Assembly: GCA_022842725.1 (NCBI GenBank)
Contig: JALHOZ010000001.1
Location: 85,309-149,308 of the forward strand
Origin: Saprospiraceae bacterium
GTDB lineage: Bacteria; Bacteroidota; Bacteroidia; Chitinophagales; Saprospiraceae
Length of the DNA stretch: 64,000 bases
Direction of reading: 5' to 3'
Below, piece after piece: positions 36,835 to 46,052 of this stretch. The translations under genes and the position numbers were made by a program. A model generated the notes under the pieces. The model saw nothing but the letters and a program-made list of their open reading frames with translations, did not search any database and was not told where the DNA came from. Each line of letters opens with the position of its first letter. Within the stretch, counting starts at the first letter, position 1.

Positions 36835-39276
36835 ATGAAGCTTTTTATTTTTATCCTTTCGTTTTTTGTCTTTTATACAATTTCTGCACAGCCGGGTTCG
36901 GGTCAGCGGCCACCGCAAATTAAAGTGACCGGTCTGGTGACAGATAAAGTGTCAGGACAGCCCCTTGAATTTGCTTCCATCACTTTACAACATGTAAGAA
37001 GATCCGAAATCATCACCGGAGGACTGACAGATGCAAAGGGTCGTTTTGACATCGATATGATGGCAGGAGTGTATAATATCACCATTGAATTTCTTTCTTA
37101 CGCGACCCTGACCATTCCCAACAAAGAATTAAAAAGTACCATGGATCTGGGCTCGTTTGCTCTGGCACCGGACGATCAGTTGCTCGACGAACTGACCATC
37201 AGAGCTGAGAGAACAACGGTAGAAATGAAACTGGACAAAAGAGTGTACAACCTTGGCCAGGACCTCATGGTAAAAGGTGGAACCGCAAGCGACGTTCTGG
37301 ACAATGTTCCTTCCGTTGCCGTTGATGCCGAAGGAAACGTTTCTCTCAGAGGCAATGAAAGTGTGCGTATTTTTATCGACGGAAGACCATCCAATGCTAT
37401 CAATATCAATGACGCACTCAAACTTATACCTGCAGAATCCCTCGAAAAAGTCGAAGTAATCACCAACCCTTCTGCGCGTTATGACGCTGAAGGAAGTAGT
37501 GGCATCATCAATATCATCCTGAAAAAAGGAAAGGATACCGGATTAAACGGAATTTTTACAGCTACCGCTGGTTATCCCGAAAATACAACCCTTACCGGGA
37601 ACCTGAATTATAAAATGAAAAAAATTAATATTTTTACTTCTCAGGGATTTCGAAAAACAGCCAGTCCGGGTACCTTTCTGAATGAATCGAGATTTATTGA
37701 CAGACAAACAGGCGATACCAGAAGTTACATCAATGAAAACCGCGATTTTGACAGAAAAAATTTAGGGTATAACGGAAATCTTGGTTTTGACTGGTATGTT
37801 GCTCCTAAAACTACCTGGACAAACATGATTTTATACCGAAATTCAGGTGAAAACGAATTGATCAATACACGATTGGACTTTTTTGACAATACGGAGGCTT
37901 ATCAGAATTCACTTTTCAGGATCAATGATGGAAGTGGCTTTGAAAACAACATCGAATTTGCATCCAATTTCAGACACGATTTTAAAAAACAAGACCACAA
38001 ACTGACTTTTGATGTCTCCATTTCAAAAAGTATGGATGACGAAATATTTGATATTCAGGACATTACCCGTGAAAGAAATGATATTGGGACCGACCAGTTT
38101 AATCAGATGTACCAACTGGATTATGTGCAACCTTTTGGCCAAAACAGCCGGTTTGAAGCCGGCTATCGCGGAAATTTTATCGTTTCGGAAAGAGATTTTG
38201 TTTATGAAAAATTTCTGGACAATGATTGGGTCAATCAAACCGATTTTTCCAATGTGTTTCAATACAAAGAGTTTGTGCATGCTTTTTATACCCAGTACGG
38301 AAGCAAAATTAAAAAGTTCAACTACCTGCTTGGAATGAGGTGGGAAGACTCAAACATTGATGTCAACCAATTTACAGCAAATGATTTAAACAATAAAAGA
38401 TACAACAACTTTTTCCCGAGTGCATTCCTGAATTACGAATTTGATCAAAGTTTCGGCGTTTCTCTTTCTTACAGCCGTAGAGTACAAAGACCCAGAGGCA
38501 GACAATTGAATCCTTTTTCAGAAATCAGCAGCAACCTCAATATTTTCCGGGGAAATCCGGATCTCGATCCTGTTTTTACAGATGCCATCGACTTTGGTCT
38601 GATCAAACGTTGGGAAAAGGTCACCCTGAATGCAACGGCTTACTACAACGTTTCTACCGATGCATTTCAGTTTGTGAGAAGACAATCCGGTTTGACCCTT
38701 CCTGACGGAACGCCTGTCATATTCACGGGTCCTGTCAATGCCGGAAACGAACAAAGACTCGGTGTTGAGTTTACAGCTAATGTCAACCCAACCAAAAAAC
38801 TGAGAATCAACGGTAATGTTAACTTTTTCAGGTTGGAAAATACCGGATCGTTTTCATATACCAGCCTTTCCGGCGAAAACCTGACCATCAATCTGGAAAA
38901 CGAAGCTTTTACCTGGTCGGCAAGAGTCAATTCGAAATATACCTTACCTCTGAAAATAGACTGGCAGCTCAATTTTTCTTATAACGCTCCGCAACAAACA
39001 GCACAAGGAAGGACGATCGGAATCGCTGCATTAAATACCGCCTTCAGCAAAGATATTCTCAAAGATAAAGCAACCGTAAATATCAATATTTCTGACCTTT
39101 TTAATTCGAGAAGGAGGATTTTTGAAGCCAATATTCCGGATGTTTTGTACTCGTATACCAATATGCAGTGGAGAGTGAGACAGATTACCTTTGGTTTTAC
39201 GTACCGCTTTAACAGGAAAAAATCCGACAGAGATCAACAAAGACCACAAAGAGAGGAAATGGACGGTATGATGTAG
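36835..39276 (+). CDS. TonB-receptor-like outer membrane beta-barrel protein
   Basis: 813 residues. A signal peptide ends at SAQ (residue 19). Residues 28-110 are a carboxypeptidase-regulatory-like domain (VTGLVTDKVSGQPLEFAS). A plug-like region follows with SVAVDAEGNVSLRGNESVRI and VIFITNPSARYD-type elements (here VEVITNPSARYDAEGSSGI). The rest is a large beta-barrel like the 'outer membrane protein beta-barrel family' (PF14905), ending in RQITFGFTYRFNRKK and an acidic tail. It probably imports or binds a ligand at the outer membrane, perhaps with TonB energy, but no clear TonB box is seen. It has a palindrome upstream and no SusD partner downstream. Confidence 0.87.
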   Translation: MKLFIFILSFFVFYTISAQPGSGQRPPQIKVTGLVTDKVSGQPLEFASITLQHVRRSEIITGGLTDAKGRFDIDMMAGVYNITIEFLSYATLTIPNKELKSTMDLGSFALAPDDQLLDELTIRAERTTVEMKLDKRVYNLGQDLMVKGGTASDVLDNVPSVAVDAEGNVSLRGNESVRIFIDGRPSNAININDALKLIPAESLEKVEVITNPSARYDAEGSSGIINIILKKGKDTGLNGIFTATAGYPENTTLTGNLNYKMKKINIFTSQGFRKTASPGTFLNESRFIDRQTGDTRSYINENRDFDRKNLGYNGNLGFDWYVAPKTTWTNMILYRNSGENELINTRLDFFDNTEAYQNSLFRINDGSGFENNIEFASNFRHDFKKQDHKLTFDVSISKSMDDEIFDIQDITRERNDIGTDQFNQMYQLDYVQPFGQNSRFEAGYRGNFIVSERDFVYEKFLDNDWVNQTDFSNVFQYKEFVHAFYTQYGSKIKKFNYLLGMRWEDSNIDVNQFTANDLNNKRYNNFFPSAFLNYEFDQSFGVSLSYSRRVQRPRGRQLNPFSEISSNLNIFRGNPDLDPVFTDAIDFGLIKRWEKVTLNATAYYNVSTDAFQFVRRQSGLTLPDGTPVIFTGPVNAGNEQRLGVEFTANVNPTKKLRINGNVNFFRLENTGSFSYTSLSGENLTINLENEAFTWSARVNSKYTLPLKIDWQLNFSYNAPQQTAQGRTIGIAALNTAFSKDILKDKATVNINISDLFNSRRRIFEANIPDVLYSYTNMQWRVRQITFGFTYRFNRKKSDRDQQRPQREEMDGMM

Positions 39277-39313
39277 GTAGAAACTATTGATTTTGGTAAA
39301 TATAAACGATAAA

Positions 39314-42181
39314 TCAAGGTTTCCATTCCACACTTTCTACCCAATGTACAGCTTTTTTGTCGGAAAAGTCGGATATCTGATGCCGGCAACTGAATCCGTT
39401 TGCGACGATCATGGTTTCTGACGAACATTGCCTAACAGCCGGCAAAAGAACGTTTTCACCTATGATTTTTGACACCTCAAAGTGTTCTTTTTCATAACCA
39501 AAAGATCCTGCCATGCCACAACAACCCGTATCCGGCACAGAAAGATTTACCTTGTCCATTTGTTGATATAGGGTTGTCATACCTTTGGTTCCGAAACTTG
39601 CTTTTTGATGACAATGACCGTGCAGGAGGATGTCTTTTGATTTTCCCACCAACCTGCCTTTGATCCGACCATTTTCCATTTCTTCAGTGATAAAAACGTC
39701 TATAGCTTTGATGTTTTTTTGCATTTGTCCGGCAAGACTTTCATCTTCTATCAAATCCGGAAGGTCATCTGTTAATGCCGAAGTACAGGATGGTTCGCAA
39801 ACTACTACTGTCCATCCCTTTTCAAAATATGGTTTGAGTTTTTGCGCCAAAACGCTGCCTTCTTTTTTTGCTTCTTTCAAAAATCCATTGGAGATTTTAG
39901 GTCTTTGGCAACAACCCACCGAAGCCAAAACCACTTCATATCCACAATCATTTAACAAACGAATAGCCGATTTGCCTACATGGGGTTCGTGATAGTTGAT
40001 ATACGTATCAGCAAATAATACCACTGTTTTGTCGTATTTTTTTGTTGATTTTTGTCGGTTGTACCATTGTTCAAGGGTCCCGGAAGCATAATCAGGCAAT
40101 ACACGCCTTTTGTCAATCCGGATCACTTTTTCAGCCAGATGTCTGAAGATCACATTTTTTTGCACAAAATTGATGACGGGTGCCTTCCATCCCGAAAAAG
40201 TTCGCGCAAAAAAGTGGTTGTTGCGGATCATTTTTTCCCGTAAGGAAATATGGCCGGCATCATATTTTTTCTGGAGAACTTCACTTTTCAGTTTTGCCAT
40301 ATCCACATTCGACGGACATTCTGACTTGCAGGCTTTGCAGGACAAACAAAGATCCATGACTTCCAAAACCTTAGGGTCTGTCAAAGAATCAAAATCCATC
40401 TGTCCCGAAATCGCCATCCTGAGTGCATTGGCCCTTCCCCGGGTGCTGTCCTGTTCTTCGGACGTAGCTCTGAAACTCGGACACATCGTTCCGCCAAAAT
40501 GATTCCGGCAGGCGCCCACACCCGAACAATTGTGAACCAAAGCTTCAAAAGAATGATCTTTCCGGTATTGGTAGACAAAATTATTTTTTTTGTCTTCATA
40601 AGCGGCTCCATACCTCAGGTGGGTATCCATAGGCGGAACATCTATGATGATACCGGGATTCATCAGGTGGTCGGGATCAAAAAGATTTTTTACATCTTTC
40701 AGACATTGATAAATTTCTTCGCCAAAATATTCTCTGAGTTTATGACCGCGATTTCTCCCGTCTCCATGTTCTCCGGACCACGATCCTTTATATTTTTTTA
40801 CCAAAAGGAAAACCGCATCCGATATTTTTTTCATCAGTTCGATGTCCTCTTTTTTTGTCATGTCCAACGCCGGTCTTACGTGGAGGACACCTACACTGGC
40901 ATGAGCATATAATATGGTTTCCACCTTATTTTTTTCACACAAGGCCAAAACTTCTTCGATGTAATCTGCCAGATGTTCCAACGGAATGGCCATATCTTCA
41001 ATAAAAGGTATGGGTTTACGTCCTTCAGGGTCGCCCATGATGAGTCCGAGTCCGTTTTTTCTGAGTGACCAGGAATCCTCGAGTTCGGCATCAGTTCTCA
41101 AAACCGGAAAAGCATACGCTTTGCTGTTATTTTTGATCCATTCTGTAAACTGTAGGATCTTTTCTTCGAGCAAAGAGGCATTCAGGGTAAAAAATTCTAC
41201 AGACAATGTAGCTTTGGGATGGCCGACAATCAATCGTTTGTGCAGCTCTTTGGTCATGTGGTTGTTCTGACTTTTTTCAAAAACATGATAATCCAGCATT
41301 TCGATAGCTGCAGGTTCATAAGGAATCATATTTTTAACTTCCCGGATGGCTTCAAGTCTGTCGTGATAGTGCAAGGTAAAGGCTGCTCTGTACTGAGGAA
41401 TGGGTTCGAGATTGACCGTGGCTTCCAGAATGAGGCCGAGACTGCCTTCCGAACCGGAAAAGATTTCGGCAAGATTCCATTGATCGGTATGTAGGTACTC
41501 ATCCAGAGGATAACCTTGCACCCTGCGCAATACTTTGGGGAAACGGCTTTCTATTTCTGAAGCGTTGTCAAAAATGAGTTGCCTGAATTTTCGGTATATT
41601 TCGCCTTCCCGGGTGTTTTCCGATGCTTTGGTTTCCCACTCTTCCGGCGAACAATTATAAAGTGTCAATATCGTTCCGTCAGACAACAAAACTTTCATTG
41701 ATTTGATGTGGTCGATGGTTTTTCCGTAGAGAATACTTTTGGTCCCCGACGAATTATTGGCAATCATACCACCTATGGTAGCCCTACTGGTCGTAGCAGG
41801 ATCAGGGGCAAAATGCAGACCGTAATTTTTTGCCGCCATATTCAATTGGTCGCGTACGACTCCTGGCTGGACCACTGCTTCTTTTGATTCCGGTCGGATT
41901 TTTATGATTTTATTAAAATATTTGGTAAAATCGATGACTAGTGCTTCGTTGGTCGTCTGACCTGCGAGACTGGTGGCACTTCCTCTGGGCAGAATGGGCA
42001 CTTTAAACTTATGTGCCAGAGATACGATTTTGATCAGGTCTTCTTCGCAAGTCGGAATAGCCACCACAAGGGGTTTGACCTGATACAATGAAGCATCTGT
42101 TGCGTACAATGCAAGATCGAGTTCGCCCAGTTTTATTTCTGAGGTCTGAATTTTTTTTAATGCTTCAAAAAAAGTATTCAT
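39314..42181 (-). CDS. FAD-linked oxidase / Fe-S oxidoreductase fusion (GlcD-GlcF type)
   Basis: 955 residues. Part one (about 1-500) is an FAD_binding_4 plus FAD-oxidase C module of the D-lactate/glycolate dehydrogenase family, with PILPRGSATSLAGQTTN for FAD binding and GEHGDGRNRG near 475. Part two has Fe-S cysteines: HNCSGVGACRNHFGGTMCPS and CLSCKACKSECPSNVDM. Part three has two CCG-type modules, VGCCQRPKISNG and TGCCGMAGSFGY. This matches single-chain D-2-hydroxyacid dehydrogenases that pass electrons to quinone or another acceptor at the inner membrane. The exact substrate (D-lactate, 2-hydroxyglutarate or glycolate) is not resolved. A -7 element lies 26 nt upstream. Confidence 0.88.
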   Translation of the reverse strand: MNTFFEALKKIQTSEIKLGELDLALYATDASLYQVKPLVVAIPTCEEDLIKIVSLAHKFKVPILPRGSATSLAGQTTNEALVIDFTKYFNKIIKIRPESKEAVVQPGVVRDQLNMAAKNYGLHFAPDPATTSRATIGGMIANNSSGTKSILYGKTIDHIKSMKVLLSDGTILTLYNCSPEEWETKASENTREGEIYRKFRQLIFDNASEIESRFPKVLRRVQGYPLDEYLHTDQWNLAEIFSGSEGSLGLILEATVNLEPIPQYRAAFTLHYHDRLEAIREVKNMIPYEPAAIEMLDYHVFEKSQNNHMTKELHKRLIVGHPKATLSVEFFTLNASLLEEKILQFTEWIKNNSKAYAFPVLRTDAELEDSWSLRKNGLGLIMGDPEGRKPIPFIEDMAIPLEHLADYIEEVLALCEKNKVETILYAHASVGVLHVRPALDMTKKEDIELMKKISDAVFLLVKKYKGSWSGEHGDGRNRGHKLREYFGEEIYQCLKDVKNLFDPDHLMNPGIIIDVPPMDTHLRYGAAYEDKKNNFVYQYRKDHSFEALVHNCSGVGACRNHFGGTMCPSFRATSEEQDSTRGRANALRMAISGQMDFDSLTDPKVLEVMDLCLSCKACKSECPSNVDMAKLKSEVLQKKYDAGHISLREKMIRNNHFFARTFSGWKAPVINFVQKNVIFRHLAEKVIRIDKRRVLPDYASGTLEQWYNRQKSTKKYDKTVVLFADTYINYHEPHVGKSAIRLLNDCGYEVVLASVGCCQRPKISNGFLKEAKKEGSVLAQKLKPYFEKGWTVVVCEPSCTSALTDDLPDLIEDESLAGQMQKNIKAIDVFITEEMENGRIKGRLVGKSKDILLHGHCHQKASFGTKGMTTLYQQMDKVNLSVPDTGCCGMAGSFGYEKEHFEVSKIIGENVLLPAVRQCSSETMIVANGFSCRHQISDFSDKKAVHWVESVEWKP

Positions 42182-42207
42182 AGAGGTCGTAAACGATTTA
42201 AACGTGT

Positions 42208-42215
42208 CAAAGGTA
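42208..42215 (-). promoter_or_regulatory. -7 element upstream of the FAD/Fe-S oxidoreductase
   Basis: TACCTTTG on the minus strand is a full TAnnTTTG match, 27 nt before the start codon; the leader would be about 20 nt. Confidence 0.55.
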
Positions 42216-42373
42216 CTCTATTCTATAGGTAAGGTGTCTCATGATATCAACGAAAAATTTATCATAAGAGAACAATTTTTGATGATTAAAAAGCGGTTTG
42301 ATGATTTTGTCAATGAGCACTGTTATATCTCATTCAGAAATTATCCCTGTTATTATTCATTTGAATGGTTTAT

Positions 42374-44950
42374 CTATTCCTCTTGTCCTTTTTCCAAGGT
42401 TGCCGCTGAAATGGTTTTGCTGTAAAAAAGAGCGTTATTGAAGGCTTTTTGACCTACCATCCAGTAATTCCTGAATAAAAAAGGGTCTAAAAAACAGATA
42501 ATTCTGCCATTTCCATAACCGTGTACAGTCACCACAGCCGAACCGGGAATACTGGTTTTGAGATGGTTGGGATGAAAACCTGAGATGTGATAATTCTGGC
42601 TGTATTTTGCAGGAGAGGCGTACAAATTTGTTGTCGGCTGGTACAAAAAAGTGTCTGTTTTCATACTAAAGGAAAAGGTCTTTTCAAACCCAAAAAACAC
42701 AGGATGTGTGTTGTCTATGTCAATTGAAAAAATAACACCATTGATAGCTTTTCCTGCATTATCTTTGTCAAATGAACCGTAATTTCCGGATTTTTTGCCG
42801 GTATCAGCCGTTGTTTTGGTTTTTAGCATAATGATTTTTTGACCGCTTAAAAATTTGGCTGCATTTCCGAAGGTTATCAACGTATTTCCCTGTCTGACCC
42901 ATTCCTTAAGTTTAGTAACATCAGATTCTGACATTAGGCCATAATTTCCGGAAGGTAAAACAAGGGTATTGTATTTGTCCAACCTAAAATTTCCCCACTT
43001 TTGGATATCCAGTAAGGTCGCCGGGATATTGAGTTCGACGTCGGTATGATACCAGATTTCTCCTGCTGATGTTGAACTGATTCCATTTCCGGTCAAAATG
43101 GCAACTTCCGGCTTTTGTAGCGGTTTGATGTCCGGATGTCCCAAAGTTACTGATGATGTGGCATTTCCCGAACCAAGAATATGAATTTTCAAAGCATATT
43201 TTTTTGCAATGTCTTCCATTTTTTTGGTAATAAATTCATTAGTATGCGTCTGATTGGCCACTGTAATCACCAAACTTCCTTTGGAAAACAATACCTTTTG
43301 TCCTCCCTCTTCATAAGGTATGTCTGTAAAACTAATCTGTACACGTATATTTTCCTGCTGTAAATCAAATAATGCTCTGTGCATTTCCCATTGATCCGGA
43401 GGTATGACCCAAGCGTATGCCTTGTCGGTATAACGGATCACTTCACCTTCAGCGACCGGGATATTGTTAATCACGGACAGACTGCTTGTCTCTTTGTTTG
43501 TCAGACCGCCCACAGTAAGTCCGAAAGCCCGACTCAATGTCCATCCTGAAATATCATAAAATGAACTGTCAGAAAAACGGGTCACATCTTCAAATATGGT
43601 TTTGGCGAGTAACGGCTTTTTTTGTTGTAAAGGCACCACATAACTTTTACCTTTCGGAAAAAATTGAGTTCCAATGGTTTTGTCATTTTCTAATCCAAAT
43701 ACCTCAACTCCATGTTGTAAAAGCAAATCAAGAAAACGGTTTCTTTTTACATCATCTTTATCGGTAAATATATATCCTTTTATTTTTTCACCATCCAGTT
43801 GTTTATACACTTCATTCAGAAAATTTTTTCTGTAGGCCAGCAAGGATGGTTTTAAGGCAATCAATGCGCTGTAGGTCGCCAGGGAAGTGGTTAACTGATT
43901 TTTTATGGTGAAAGGAAAAGTAATCACTCCCCGGCTGCTGTTTTGTGCATGACCTCTGGAACTGCCTTGCTCCAATAATATACCTATTGCCCCGATAGCA
44001 TCGCTGTAGGTCGATCCTTTTCCATAATAATAATCATCAAAATTATGTTTGGTGTAATATAAGCTGCCGATCGAATCAAAAGCCCCGGCATAAAACTTTC
44101 CGATTTCTTCAGTGAGGAGAAAATTTTTTGAGGGCGTATTTGGGTTGTTTTGTTCCGGAACTCCCGGCTGAAAAAAGAAGGTATTGTTGGTCCCCATTTC
44201 GTGGTGGTCAGTCAAAACTGTCGGATTCCAATCCAAAAGAAAACGAATTCTTCCCCTTGATTCGGGATGTACCAACAACAACCAGTCTCTGTTCATATCC
44301 GACCAATAATGATTGTATCTGCCACCCGGCCAGGATTCTGAAAACTCAGAACTTTGTGCGTCAGTCACTGTATGGTTGCTCTTATAACTGTTGACCCATG
44401 TTGAAAATCGTTGTGTGCCGTCCGGATTCAAACAAGGATCCATCAACACAAAAACATGGTTCAAAATATTTTTTACCTCATCTGATTGTCCTGCCACAAG
44501 ATAATAAGCGGCCAAAACGGATGCATGCATGCCGGAAAGTTCATTGCCATGTATAGAATATCCCTGATACAAAATCGCGGGCATTGACAGATTAACGTCA
44601 CCTTTTCCTAAGCTCAGATCCTGATGATAGGTTTGTATTTCTTTTTTGTTTTTAAGATGTTTTTCACTGGAAATCATCGCAACAAATAATGTGCGGTTTT
44701 CATGTGTCGTTCCATAGGCTACCAATTCAATTTTGTCAGACTTTGTGGCAAGTTTTTCAAAATATGCCTGCACTTTTTCCTGACTAAGATGCCATTCACC
44801 CACCTGAAATCCAAAATAGGCTTCAGGAGAAGGGATGTTTTGGTCATAAGGAATATCCGGAAGATAATAATGAAGTGACGGATATTGATGTTGACTATTA
44901 AGCTGTTGGACAATCAACAGGAATATTAAAATCCTCAGAAAAGAAGCCAT
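42374..44950 (-). CDS. Secreted M14-family zinc carboxypeptidase
   Basis: 858 residues from ATG at 44950; this Met begins a signal peptide (FLRILIFLLIVQQLNSQ) and is preferred over a Met 7 codons upstream. The M14 zinc site is indicated by YSIHGNELSGMHAS near residues 139-152 and a third-ligand-region VLTDHHEMGTNN near 250; LMDPCLNPDGTQRF and RDWLLLVHPES are also family features. After the catalytic domain, residues about 380-858 form an accessory region with a DJ-1/PfpI-like stretch (VAILTGNGISS, FRLDKYNTLVLPSGNYG), as in Bacteroidota M14 peptidases. It should act in the periplasm or outside. It starts 43 nt downstream of korB and may be cotranscribed. Confidence 0.85.
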   Translation of the reverse strand: MASFLRILIFLLIVQQLNSQHQYPSLHYYLPDIPYDQNIPSPEAYFGFQVGEWHLSQEKVQAYFEKLATKSDKIELVAYGTTHENRTLFVAMISSEKHLKNKKEIQTYHQDLSLGKGDVNLSMPAILYQGYSIHGNELSGMHASVLAAYYLVAGQSDEVKNILNHVFVLMDPCLNPDGTQRFSTWVNSYKSNHTVTDAQSSEFSESWPGGRYNHYWSDMNRDWLLLVHPESRGRIRFLLDWNPTVLTDHHEMGTNNTFFFQPGVPEQNNPNTPSKNFLLTEEIGKFYAGAFDSIGSLYYTKHNFDDYYYGKGSTYSDAIGAIGILLEQGSSRGHAQNSSRGVITFPFTIKNQLTTSLATYSALIALKPSLLAYRKNFLNEVYKQLDGEKIKGYIFTDKDDVKRNRFLDLLLQHGVEVFGLENDKTIGTQFFPKGKSYVVPLQQKKPLLAKTIFEDVTRFSDSSFYDISGWTLSRAFGLTVGGLTNKETSSLSVINNIPVAEGEVIRYTDKAYAWVIPPDQWEMHRALFDLQQENIRVQISFTDIPYEEGGQKVLFSKGSLVITVANQTHTNEFITKKMEDIAKKYALKIHILGSGNATSSVTLGHPDIKPLQKPEVAILTGNGISSTSAGEIWYHTDVELNIPATLLDIQKWGNFRLDKYNTLVLPSGNYGLMSESDVTKLKEWVRQGNTLITFGNAAKFLSGQKIIMLKTKTTADTGKKSGNYGSFDKDNAGKAINGVIFSIDIDNTHPVFFGFEKTFSFSMKTDTFLYQPTTNLYASPAKYSQNYHISGFHPNHLKTSIPGSAVVTVHGYGNGRIICFLDPFLFRNYWMVGQKAFNNALFYSKTISAATLEKGQEE

Positions 44951-44993
44951 TGAATGTGTAATTGGTATCAAATTATTTGTAAAAATAATTCAT

Positions 44994-46046
44994 TTACCTC
45001 ATACTCTCATTAAATTTTTCAAGAACTTCCAATCCGGGAATCAATTCCTTTTCTGACAATTGATGTAACGGCGTGTCTGTCGTGTGTAATAATTCATGCA
45101 ATTCTTTGCTGTTTTTGTCAAAATACAACAATCCTGTAAGCATTTCGTGTTTTTCTTTGGCAAACATTAAAGCAGAAAGAACAGAAATTTTATTTTCTGG
45201 ATCCCAGACTGGTGACAGCTTGTGAAAATTGATTTGGGTGCCATCATGCATTTCAATCGGTGTGACCACACTATGATCATAAGAAACTGTAATTTCTTCT
45301 TTTACAGGTACAAAATCTACTTTCGACACTGCTTCGTTATGTTCTCTGACATAATCATAAGATTTTGTTGACCCAGGGTTATTGTTGAATGTAACACATG
45401 GCGAAACTACATTAATCAATGAAAATCCGGAATGAGATAGAGCCCCTTTGATCAGCGGAATCAGTTGCTGTTTATCTCCACTGAAACTTTGAGCAACATA
45501 AGTCGCTCCCAATTGTATAGCAAGCGCACACAAATCGATGCCCTCATAAGTATTGACATGACCGGACTTGGATACTGAACCATAATCTGCGGTTGCGGAA
45601 TCCTGACCCTTTGTTAATCCGTAACATCCGTTGTTCATCACAATATAGGTCATATTAACATTTCGTCGTACTGCATGTACAAATTGACCCATACCAATAG
45701 ATGCTGTATCTCCGTCACCTGATACACCAAGATATATTAAAGACCGGTTGGCCAGATTGGCGCCTGTAGCCACAGATGGCATTCTTCCGTGAACCGAATT
45801 AAATCCATGGGAATTACTCAGATAATAAGCAGGGGTTTTGGAAGAACAACCGATACCTGAAAGTTTGGCTACCCTGTGCGGCTCCACATTCAGTTCAAAA
45901 CAAGCTTCCACAATGGCTGCACTGATTGAATCGTGTCCGCATCCGGCGCATAAGGTTGAGATGACGCCTTCATAATATTTTTTAGTATATCCGACTTCAT
46001 TTTTCGGAAGTCTGGGATGGGCAAATTTTGGTTTTATATAGGACAT
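44994..46046 (-). CDS. korB: 2-oxoacid:ferredoxin oxidoreductase, beta subunit
   Basis: 350 residues. CAGCGHDSISAA near residue 33 and the thiamine-diphosphate signature GVSGDGDTASIGMGQF with VMNNGCYGLTKGQ near 110-145 define the beta subunit of 2-oxoacid:ferredoxin oxidoreductases (KorB/OorB type). It holds thiamine diphosphate and a [4Fe-4S] cluster and decarboxylates a 2-oxoacid-CoA reaction, commonly 2-oxoglutarate to succinyl-CoA. Third gene of a three-gene operon, 6 nt after korA. The 2-oxoglutarate preference is inferred from subunit type. Confidence 0.9.
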   Translation of the reverse strand: MSYIKPKFAHPRLPKNEVGYTKKYYEGVISTLCAGCGHDSISAAIVEACFELNVEPHRVAKLSGIGCSSKTPAYYLSNSHGFNSVHGRMPSVATGANLANRSLIYLGVSGDGDTASIGMGQFVHAVRRNVNMTYIVMNNGCYGLTKGQDSATADYGSVSKSGHVNTYEGIDLCALAIQLGATYVAQSFSGDKQQLIPLIKGALSHSGFSLINVVSPCVTFNNNPGSTKSYDYVREHNEAVSKVDFVPVKEEITVSYDHSVVTPIEMHDGTQINFHKLSPVWDPENKISVLSALMFAKEKHEMLTGLLYFDKNSKELHELLHTTDTPLHQLSEKELIPGLEVLEKFNESMR

Positions 46047-46052
46047 GACATT

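Noticed and set aside
42204..42425. Plus-strand 73-codon ORF in the gap between the FAD/Fe-S oxidoreductase and the M14 peptidase
   Set aside because: It overlaps the promoter region of the former and the 3' end of the latter, and its product has no recognisable feature.
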